From: Microbacterium jejuense
GTDB taxonomy: Bacteria > Actinomycetota > Actinomycetes > Actinomycetales > Microbacteriaceae
Assembly: GCF_019511665.1 (NCBI RefSeq)
Contig: NZ_JAEUAW010000011.1
Coordinates: forward strand, 1 to 64,000
DNA: 64,000 nucleotides
Reading direction: 5' to 3'
Positions 15,519-21,631 of the stretch are shown here, one piece after another; position 1 is the stretch's first letter; every line of letters starts with the position of its first letter. Made by a program: the position numbers and the translations under genes. The notes beneath the pieces were generated by a model. That model worked only from the letters and a program-made list of their open reading frames with translations. It did not search any database and was not told the origin of the DNA.

Positions 15519-17260
15519 CCGCGCCGGCCACGCCGCGCTCGTTCGCGATCGGAGAGACCGACTTCCTGCTCGACGGCGAGCCCTACCGCGTGCTGTCGGG
15601 TGCGCTGCACTACTTCCGCGTGCACCCCGGCCAGTGGGCGGACCGCATCCGCAAGGCGCGGCTCATGGGCCTCAACACCATCGAGACGTATGTCGCGTGG
15701 AACGCCCACGAACCCGTCCGCGGCGAGTGGGACGCGACCGGCTGGAACGACCTCGGCGCCTTCCTCGACCTCGTCGCCGCAGAGGGCATGCACGCCATCG
15801 TCCGCCCCGGCCCGTACATATGCGCCGAATGGCATAACGGCGGACTGCCGGTGTGGCTGACCGGGATGCCGGGAATCGGGCTGCGCCGTTCCGAGCCGTC
15901 GTACCTCGCCGAGGTGACGGCGTACCTGCAGCGCGTGTACGACATCGTCGCACCGCGGCAGATCGACCGGGGCGGACCGGTCGTGCTCGTGCAGATCGAG
16001 AACGAGTACGGCGCGTACGGCTCCGACACCGCCTACCTCGAGCACCTCGTGCGGGTCACGAGGGATGCCGGCATCACGGTGCCGCTCACGACCATCGACC
16101 AGCCGACCGACCAGATGCTCAGCGACGGCAGTGTCGACGGCGTCCACCTCACGGGTTCGTTCGGATCCCGTGCCGCCGAGCGCCTCGCGACGCTCCGCCG
16201 CCACCAGCCGACGGGCCCGCTCATGTGCGCGGAGTTCTGGGACGGGTGGTTCGACTGGTGGGGCGCAGCGCACCACACGACCTCTGCTGCGGACTCGGCC
16301 GCAGAGCTCGACGCGCTGCTGGCGGCCGGGGCCTCGGTGAACTTCTACATGTTCCACGGCGGCACGAACTTCGGCCTGACCAACGGGGCGAATCACAAGG
16401 GGCGCTACCTGCCGATCGTGACGTCGTACGACTACGACGCGCCGCTGGACGAGGCGGGCCGGCCCACCGACAAGTTCTTCGCCTTCCGCGACGTGATCGC
16501 CACCTACGCGCCGGTGCCCGGCGAGCTGCCGTCGTCCGGCGACGTGGCACCCGCGTTCGAGGTGCCGGTGCAGCCGGTCGAGGCGCACGGTGCGGCATCC
16601 CCTTCGTCCCACGAGGCGCCGCCGACGTTCGAAGAGTTGGGACACCTGAGCGCCCTGGTCGCCTACGAGACGGAGCTGGCGACCGGGGGAGTGCTGCGCT
16701 TCGGTGAGGTGCGCGACCACGCGTGGGTCTCGGTCGACGGCGTGACGGTCGGCACGCTCTCGCGCACGCGCGGCGAGGACGCCCTCGTCGTGCCCGCGGG
16801 GCGCCTGCGCGTGCTCGTCGAGGAGCAGGGCCGCGTGAACTACGACGTGCGGCTCGGCGAGGCCAAAGGCCTGGTCGGCGGTGTGTTCCTGGACGGCGTG
16901 CCGGTGACCGGATGGAGCGTGACCCCGATCGATGTCGCTGCGCTCGCAGCGGCCGCCGCGACCGCGGCGGTCCGCGACGCACCGGCTGCGGTCGGCCCGT
17001 TCGTGCTGCGAGGGTCGTTCGCGCTTGACGAGACGGCGGACCTCTTCCTCGACACCGCCGGGTGGGGCAAGGGCTACGCGGTCGTCAACGGCTTCGTCCT
17101 CGGCCGGTACTGGTCCAACGGCCCGCAGCGCACCCTGTACGTGCCCGCCGCGGCGCTCCGCCCGGGCGAGAACACCGTGGTGGTCATCGAACTCGACCGC
17201 GTCGCCGACCCCGTGGTGCGCTTCGTCGCCGAGCCCGCCCTCGGGCCCCGCGAGGAGTAG
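15515..17260 (+). CDS. GH35 beta-galactosidase
   Basis: This 581-residue glycoside hydrolase family 35 enzyme shows YRVLSGALHYFRVHP (about 25-39), GLNTIETYVAWNAHEP, RPGPYICAEWHNGGLP, the acid/base region VQIENEYGAYG (near 157) and the nucleophile region MCAEFWDGWFDWWG (near 238). A jelly-roll part follows, ending with AGWGKGYAVVNGFVLGRYW. It removes terminal beta-galactose. No signal peptide is visible, so the substrate must be imported. The GTG start overlaps the aldolase stop. Its presence suggests that the glycan imported by this locus carries galactose as well as uronate. Confidence 0.93.
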   Translation: MTAPATPRSFAIGETDFLLDGEPYRVLSGALHYFRVHPGQWADRIRKARLMGLNTIETYVAWNAHEPVRGEWDATGWNDLGAFLDLVAAEGMHAIVRPGPYICAEWHNGGLPVWLTGMPGIGLRRSEPSYLAEVTAYLQRVYDIVAPRQIDRGGPVVLVQIENEYGAYGSDTAYLEHLVRVTRDAGITVPLTTIDQPTDQMLSDGSVDGVHLTGSFGSRAAERLATLRRHQPTGPLMCAEFWDGWFDWWGAAHHTTSAADSAAELDALLAAGASVNFYMFHGGTNFGLTNGANHKGRYLPIVTSYDYDAPLDEAGRPTDKFFAFRDVIATYAPVPGELPSSGDVAPAFEVPVQPVEAHGAASPSSHEAPPTFEELGHLSALVAYETELATGGVLRFGEVRDHAWVSVDGVTVGTLSRTRGEDALVVPAGRLRVLVEEQGRVNYDVRLGEAKGLVGGVFLDGVPVTGWSVTPIDVAALAAAAATAAVRDAPAAVGPFVLRGSFALDETADLFLDTAGWGKGYAVVNGFVLGRYWSNGPQRTLYVPAAALRPGENTVVVIELDRVADPVVRFVAEPALGPREE

Positions 17261-17272
17261 GCGCCGCCGGGC

Positions 17273-17935
17273 TCAGATGTCGGAGAAGTCGTTGTCGGGA
17301 GAGGCGATGGCTGTGACGGTGTCGCCGGTCAACCGGAGCGCCACGTACTGGCGACCCACCTCGCCCGGGCGGCTCAGCGACTGCGTGTCTTCGACGGGGC
17401 GTTCGTCGATGCCGAGACTGTCGGCGACGCCGTCGCCGTCGGCATCCCAGTCGTCCCAGGCGCCGGCGGCGACCGCCTCGGCGCGTGTAGAGCCGACCGC
17501 CACTCCGCCCGCGACCGTCACGGGGGCATCGCCGATGGTCGGCGACTCGACCGTGACGTGGGCCGGACCATCGAGAAGCACGGTCACCGTGATGTCGTCC
17601 CACCGGTAGCTCTTGCCCCAGACGTCGCCGTTGCCCCACGGGTCCAGGATGTCCTCACCAGCGCGGGGAACGCCCGTGACCTCTTCGATGAAGGCCAGCA
17701 TGGGCTCGGGATCGTCGTAGTCGTATGTCGCGGCCTCGCCCGCGTGCATGGTGCTGAGCCCATCGAGATCGATCACGATGCTGTCTGCGGCCACCGGGGT
17801 CGGTGTCGACGCGATCGGGGTTCCCGACGCGGACATGTGAAGCTGCTCGGTTGCCCCCGGTGGCGGGGTCTGCGGTGCGCAGCCGGTGATCGCGAGACCG
17901 AGGACCAGTATTGCCGGAACGGCATATCGACGCAT
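17273..17935 (-). CDS. Putative lipoprotein of unknown function
   Basis: This 220-residue protein has a lipoprotein signal (MRRYAVPAILVLGLAITGC, lipobox ITGC with Cys19), then a Pro/Thr-rich linker and a domain of about 170 residues rich in Asp, Gly and Trp (DILDPWGNGDVWGKSYRWDD; a DWDADGDGVADSLGID stretch resembling a calcium-binding loop). I do not recognise a named family. It is convergent with the GH35 gene (12-base gap), divergent from the PfkB kinase and monocistronic. A TAGATT box 6 nt before the ATG suggests a leaderless transcript. It is likely anchored on the outer membrane face. Confidence 0.8.
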   Translation of the reverse strand: MRRYAVPAILVLGLAITGCAPQTPPPGATEQLHMSASGTPIASTPTPVAADSIVIDLDGLSTMHAGEAATYDYDDPEPMLAFIEEVTGVPRAGEDILDPWGNGDVWGKSYRWDDITVTVLLDGPAHVTVESPTIGDAPVTVAGGVAVGSTRAEAVAAGAWDDWDADGDGVADSLGIDERPVEDTQSLSRPGEVGRQYVALRLTGDTVTAIASPDNDFSDI

Positions 17936-17941
17936 GACGTC

Positions 17942-17947
17942 AATCTA
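17942..17947 (-). promoter_or_regulatory. -10 box for leaderless lipoprotein gene
   Basis: On the minus strand TAGATT ends 6 nt before the ATG at 17935, consistent with a leaderless transcript. Confidence 0.5.
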
Positions 17948-17999
17948 GTCGACCGGGTCCGCCTCCAAGATCACGATGCGGCATCGTCGTAGATGCGCC

Positions 18000-18013
18000 T
18001 GCAAGCGCTTACA
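18000..18013. promoter_or_regulatory. LacI/GalR-type palindromic operator
   Basis: TGCAAGCGCTTACA is a near-perfect palindrome centred on the CG step and fits the LacI-family consensus TGNAANCGNTTNCA. It lies in the divergent gap between the lipoprotein and the PfkB kinase, 31 nt before the kinase ATG. Confidence 0.6.
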
Positions 18014-18043
18014 TTTCCGGGCGAAAGCTGGTTGACTGAGCGG

Positions 18044-18946
18044 ATGCCTCCCACTCCCGTATCTCCGTCCCAGACCGCCGCTGCGCGGGTCGCCGTGTGC
18101 GGCCCGGCGTCGTGGAACCACCTGATCGTGCTCGACCGGCTGCCTGAGCCCGTGGCGCACATGCAGTTCGCGGTGGGCGACCACCACACGCTGGGCGGAA
18201 CCTCCGCGGGCAAGGTGCTGCACCTGGCCGATCGAGGCGTCGCGGTGGCACTGCACGCGCTGATCGGCGATGACGAAGAGGGCCATCGCGTCGAAGCTGC
18301 ACTCACGGCGGCGGATGTTCCCGTCGCGGCATATGCTTCGGAGCGGACCGAGCGGCATGCCAATCTCATGACGCCGGCGGGGGAGCGCGTGAGCCTGTAC
18401 CTTTCGACGCCATCGACGCCGACCGTCCAGACTCTGGAGCGCATCGAGACCGCGCTGGGCGGGGCCGAGGTCGCGGTCGTCGACCTCAGCGAACTCGGGG
18501 CTGCGCTCATCGATCGGCGCCGCTCCGGTGCTGTCGGTGCGCCGATCTGGACAGACCTGCATGACTACGACGGCACGTCGTCGTTCCACGAGCCCTTCGT
18601 GCGCGCGGCCGACGTCGTCTTCATGAACGACGACGGCACCGACGACCCGTGGGCGCTGATGCAGAGCTGCCTAGACCGTGGCCCGCGCCTCGCCGTCTGC
18701 ACGCTGGGCGCGCGGGGCGCGATCGCGCTCTCGTCGACGGGCGAGCGGGCCGAGGTGCCCGCCGCCCCTGTCGATGTCGTCGATACCAACGGCGCCGGCG
18801 ACGCGTTCTTCGCCGGCTTCCTCGCGGCGTCGCTGGCCGGCGAACACCTCGAGGGATGCCTCGTCGCCGGCGCCCGCCAGGCGACCGTCGCGCTGGGGTC
18901 CGAGCACCTGCACCCCGCGGTCGCGGGAGCGTCGCCGGCGCGCTGA
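18044..18946 (+). CDS. PfkB-family carbohydrate/nucleoside kinase
   Basis: This 300-residue ribokinase-superfamily kinase has VAVCGPASWNHLIVLDRLP (about 15-33), the glycine-rich LGGTSAGKVLHLADRG (about 49-64) and the catalytic VDTNGAGDAFFAGFLAA (about 243-259). The sugar specificity is not evident; ribokinase, fructokinase or adenosine-kinase-like activity are all possible. The ATG at 18044 matches the start of homologous sequence. An upstream in-frame ATG at 17993 precedes the operator-like palindrome at 18000 and is disfavoured. No Shine-Dalgarno sequence is clear. Control by a LacI-family repressor is suggested by that palindrome. The dispersed-repeat cluster begins 44 bases past the stop. 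Confidence 0.85.
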   Translation: MPPTPVSPSQTAAARVAVCGPASWNHLIVLDRLPEPVAHMQFAVGDHHTLGGTSAGKVLHLADRGVAVALHALIGDDEEGHRVEAALTAADVPVAAYASERTERHANLMTPAGERVSLYLSTPSTPTVQTLERIETALGGAEVAVVDLSELGAALIDRRRSGAVGAPIWTDLHDYDGTSSFHEPFVRAADVVFMNDDGTDDPWALMQSCLDRGPRLAVCTLGARGAIALSSTGERAEVPAAPVDVVDTNGAGDAFFAGFLAASLAGEHLEGCLVAGARQATVALGSEHLHPAVAGASPAR

Positions 18947-18990
18947 GCACGCTGGGTCGTCCGTAGGGTCAGGGCGACTGGGTGTGCCGC

Positions 18991-19034
18991 GGTCGTTGAG
19001 CGGAGGGCGCTCTAGCGCCCGCAGACGAAACGCG
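18991..19034. repeat. Dispersed element, inverted copy with replaced core (B1)
   Basis: This copy begins GGTCGTTGAGCG and ends GACGAAACGCG, the inverted ends of the 40-bp element. Its centre is replaced by the small hairpin GGGCGC-TCTA-GCGCCC (19005-19020). Confidence 0.75.
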
Positions 19035-19067
19035 TTCTGGCGCGGGGGTGGTTCGTGCGGCCGGGGG

Positions 19068-19107
19068 CGTTTCGTCTCGCTCGTTCCTCGCTCGCTCAAC
19101 GACCGGG
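19068..19107. repeat. Dispersed 40-bp element, full intergenic copy (B2)
   Basis: This copy is identical over 40 bases to the one inside the heparinase-like gene (1921-1960) and the one inside cysD (41139-41178). It is the only exact copy here that lies outside a gene. Confidence 0.9.
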
Positions 19108-19123
19108 TGTGTCGCCGTGAGGG

Positions 19124-19150
19124 CGTTTCGTCTCGCTCGCTCAACGACCG
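19124..19150. repeat. Dispersed element, shortened copy (B3)
   Basis: CGTTTCGTCTCGCTCG joins directly to CTCAACGACCG, so 13 internal bases are missing. GACGAAAC follows at once, making the short copy nearly palindromic. It ends 8 bases before the grpB stop. Confidence 0.8.
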
Positions 19151-19158
19151 ACGAAACC

Positions 19159-19698
19159 TCACGTGCCCGTGTTCAGGCGCAGGATCGCGTCCTTCTCGGC
19201 GGCGGTGAGGTCGGACTCGGCGAGCACCTCCTGCAGCACGGGCGACTTGCCCGCGAGGTACGCGCCGATGTCCAGGCCGGGGTTCTGCGCCAGCGCTGAC
19301 TTGACCGCGCCGTACCGGTCGCGCAGGTCGGGTCGGCGCCGCAGGATGTCGCGCACTGCCAGGTGGTTGCGCACGTGCAGTGTGCCCTCCACGCACACGT
19401 ACACGTTGCGCCGCGGCTCGTCGGGCTCAGCCATCGACTCCCGGTCGGTCACCCCGAGGTCGCCGCGGTGCGTGTACCCGGCCTCGACGAGTGCCGCGAT
19501 CGCGGCGTCGACGTGTTCGCGCCGCACGATGACGTCGATGTCGATAACCGGCTTCGCCGCGAGCCCCGGGACTGACGTCGACCCCACGTGCTCGATCGCG
19601 ACGACGGGCACGCCCGCCAGCGAGCGTCCGAGGTCGGCAGCGATGCGAGAGAACTGCTGCGGCCATTCGGGGGAGTACGGGACGACGGTGATGGCCAT
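19159..19698 (-). CDS. GrpB family protein (nucleotidyltransferase fold)
   Basis: This 179-residue UPF0157/GrpB protein has VVPYSPEWPQQFSRIAADLG (about 5-24), EHVGSTSVPGLAAKPVIDID (about 36-55), which is the nucleotidyltransferase-like GS..PG..KP.iDi motif, and VYVCVEGTLHVRNHLAVRDI (about 98-117). The family is of uncertain biochemical role, and some members are fused to dephospho-CoA kinase. The ATG at 19698 has GGAG close upstream. It is divergent from the uridine-kinase-like gene with a 31-base gap, and its 3' end abuts the repeat cluster. Confidence 0.88.
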   Translation of the reverse strand: MAITVVPYSPEWPQQFSRIAADLGRSLAGVPVVAIEHVGSTSVPGLAAKPVIDIDVIVRREHVDAAIAALVEAGYTHRGDLGVTDRESMAEPDEPRRNVYVCVEGTLHVRNHLAVRDILRRRPDLRDRYGAVKSALAQNPGLDIGAYLAGKSPVLQEVLAESDLTAAEKDAILRLNTGT

Positions 19699-19716
19699 GC
19701 GCTCCAGCATTCCAGC

Positions 19717-19722
19717 TAGCCT
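19717..19722 (+). promoter_or_regulatory. -10 box for leaderless kinase gene
   Basis: TAGCCT ends 7 nt before the ATG at 19730, and no ribosome-binding site is present. Confidence 0.5.
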
Positions 19723-19729
19723 GAGCCGG

Positions 19730-20338
19730 ATGGACCTCGACGAGCTGACCCGCGCGATCGACGGAGCGGCGGTGGCGGCATCCCATCCCGTTGTCATCGG
19801 CGTCTCGGGGTATGCGGGCTCGGGCAAGTCGACCCTCGCCCGTGCGCTGGTCGGTCGCCTCGACAGGGCCGTGCGGATGCGCGGCGACGACTTCCTCGAT
19901 CCGACGCGGTCGCACCGGCGGTCGACGGACTGGGACGGCGTCGAACGCGAGCGCCTCGTCGCCGAGGTGCTCGAACCATTCCGTGCGGAGCGGGCGGGCC
20001 AGTTCCGCCGGTACGACTGGGCGGCCCGGACCCTCGCCGCACCCGAGCCGGTGCCGGCCGGACGGATCATGATCGTCGACCTCATCGGTCTCTTTCATCC
20101 CGTCGCGCTCCCGGCCCTCGACCTCACCGTCTGGTGCGACGTCGATCTCGCGACCGCGCGGCGCAGAGGCATGGCTCGGGATGCCGCACTCGGCCGTGAC
20201 TTCACCGCGCTGTGGAACGACGTCTGGGTTCCGAACGAACGTGACTTCGCCGCTCGCTTCGCCCCGCGTGAGCGCGCAGACGTGCTGTACGCGCCAGGAG
20301 CGCGGGAGGCGCAGAGCGCCCCGCCCGAGACGCGCTGA
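19730..20338 (+). CDS. Uridine kinase-like P-loop kinase
   Basis: This 202-residue P-loop kinase has Walker A GVSGYAGSGKSTLARALVG (about 24-42), VRMRGDDFLDPTRSHR (about 48-63; the aspartates where uridine kinases bind substrate), RYDWAARTLA and a Walker-B-like IMIVDLIGLFHP (about 112-123). It resembles actinobacterial uridine kinase or (d)NMP-kinase-like proteins, and the exact substrate is unproven. No Shine-Dalgarno sequence precedes the ATG; TAGCCT ends 7 nt upstream, which suggests a leaderless mRNA. It is divergent from grpB and convergent with the DUF4406 gene (14-base gap). Confidence 0.82.
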   Translation: MDLDELTRAIDGAAVAASHPVVIGVSGYAGSGKSTLARALVGRLDRAVRMRGDDFLDPTRSHRRSTDWDGVERERLVAEVLEPFRAERAGQFRRYDWAARTLAAPEPVPAGRIMIVDLIGLFHPVALPALDLTVWCDVDLATARRRGMARDAALGRDFTALWNDVWVPNERDFAARFAPRERADVLYAPGAREAQSAPPETR

Positions 20339-20352
20339 CGCGAGGCGCCGTC

Positions 20353-20724
20353 TCAGGCTGCGATGCCGGGGATGTCTTCGAGCGAGTGATACACCGGGAT
20401 GCCGCGAGCCTCCGCGATCGCGACGTCCTGGTCGGCGCCGCGGGAGTCGCCGGGCAGCCGCAGGACCGCGTCGCAGTGCTGCAACAGGCGCTCGGCGGTG
20501 GGGTACATGACGTCCGCGGCGAGCGGATCCGCCGGACCGGTCGCACCGGCGCTCGCCAGCACGGGGAGGGCCACCCACTCGCCGATCATCGGGACATGCC
20601 CGGCGCGGAAGATCGGCCACGCCGCCTGCTCGAGCCGCGCGAGGTTCCGCGCCATCAATGCGGGGTCGCCTCCGGTGCCTGAGGCGTAGGGTCCGGCGAT
20701 CAGGATCAGCATAGGATGGCTCAT
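20353..20724 (-). CDS. DUF4406 / nucleoside-deoxyribosyltransferase-like protein
   Basis: This 123-residue protein begins MSHPMLILIAGPYASG, the first strand and loop of the nucleoside 2-deoxyribosyltransferase fold. It also has GHVPMIGEWVALP (about 49-61) and a C-terminal half with CDAVLRLPGDSRGADQDVAIA (about 89-109), matching DUF4406. It probably binds a nucleotide or nucleoside, but activity is unknown. A TATGTT box 7 nt before the ATG suggests leaderless transcription; a second ATG four codons in is an alternative start. It is divergent from the DeoR regulator next to it. Confidence 0.8.
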   Translation of the reverse strand: MSHPMLILIAGPYASGTGGDPALMARNLARLEQAAWPIFRAGHVPMIGEWVALPVLASAGATGPADPLAADVMYPTAERLLQHCDAVLRLPGDSRGADQDVAIAEARGIPVYHSLEDIPGIAA

Positions 20725-20731
20725 AACAGGC

Positions 20732-20737
20732 AACATA
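20732..20737 (-). promoter_or_regulatory. -10 box for leaderless DUF4406 gene
   Basis: On the minus strand TATGTT ends 7 nt before the ATG at 20724, with no Shine-Dalgarno sequence between. Confidence 0.5.
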
Positions 20738-20768
20738 GCGCACAATCGTGCAAGAACAGGAAGACCGC

Positions 20769-21536
20769 ATGCTGGCCGCCGCGCGCAAGGACCTCATCCT
20801 GGAACGACTCCGGCGCGACGGACGCGTCGTCGCGAAGGAGCTCGCCGGCGAGCTGGGCCTGTCTGAGGACAGCATCCGGCGCGACCTCCGCGAACTCGAC
20901 GCGCAGGGACTCGCGGTGCGCGTGTACGGGGGCGCGCTGCCGGCGTCGCCCGCGGTCGCCGACTACGCCACCCGCACCGCCGTTGCGCCCGACAGCAAAC
21001 GACGTGTGGCGGCGGCGGCCGTCGCACTCATCGCACCCGGGGCCACCGTGATCCTCGACGGAGGCACCACGACCCTGGCGATGGTCGACGCGCTGCCCCG
21101 GTCGTTCCCGTGCACGATCATCACCCACAGCCCGACGGTCGCCGCCGCGCTGCTCGACCATGCAGCCGATGTCTTCCTCATCGGCGGCCGGCTGTTCAAG
21201 CACTCCGCCGTCGCGTGCGGCGCCGCGGCCGTCGAAGCCGCGAACGCCGTCAGCGCGGATGCCTTCTTCCTGGGTGTCACCGGCGTCCACCCGACAGCGG
21301 GCCTGACGACCGGCGACCCCGATGAGGCGGCCATGAAGCGCACGCTCGCCTCCCGCGCCGCCGACACCTACGTCCTGGCCAGCTCCGACAAGATCGGTGC
21401 CGCCTCGCGCTTCCGGGTCCTGCCCTTCGACGCCACGGCCGGCGTCATCGCCGACGCGGCCGACGATGAGCCGATCGTGCGCGAGCTCACCGCCGCGGGC
21501 GCGGTGCTTCTTCCGGCGGCACCAGCCGCGGCGTGA
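20769..21536 (+). CDS. DeoR/GlpR-family transcriptional regulator
   Basis: This 255-residue repressor has an N-terminal winged helix (RKDLILERLRRDGRVVAKEL, then SEDSIRRDLRELDAQGL, residues about 6-55) and the DeoR C-terminal phosphosugar-sensing domain with VILDGGTTTLAMVDALP (about 95-111) and FLGVTGVHPTAGLTTGD (about 166-182). Ligands of this family are usually sugar phosphates. The ATG at 20769 has AGGAAG five bases upstream. A GTG at 20748 would add seven residues and is the alternative start. It stands alone: the nearest genes are divergent (DUF4406) and convergent (acyltransferase fusion), so its target is not obvious here. Confidence 0.87.
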   Translation: MLAAARKDLILERLRRDGRVVAKELAGELGLSEDSIRRDLRELDAQGLAVRVYGGALPASPAVADYATRTAVAPDSKRRVAAAAVALIAPGATVILDGGTTTLAMVDALPRSFPCTIITHSPTVAAALLDHAADVFLIGGRLFKHSAVACGAAAVEAANAVSADAFFLGVTGVHPTAGLTTGDPDEAAMKRTLASRAADTYVLASSDKIGAASRFRVLPFDATAGVIADAADDEPIVRELTAAGAVLLPAAPAAA

Positions 21537-21631
21537 CGGCATCCCCTCTCCGTCTCGGCTGTGCGGCAGAGCATCGCTGCGGCGGCGTCACCGAGGTCTG
21601 GCCGTCGGATCAGGCGGGGGAGTGACGGCCG

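Noticed and set aside
17993..18043. Upstream ATG for the PfkB kinase
   Set aside because: It would put the LacI-type palindrome inside the gene, and the added residues do not match the family.
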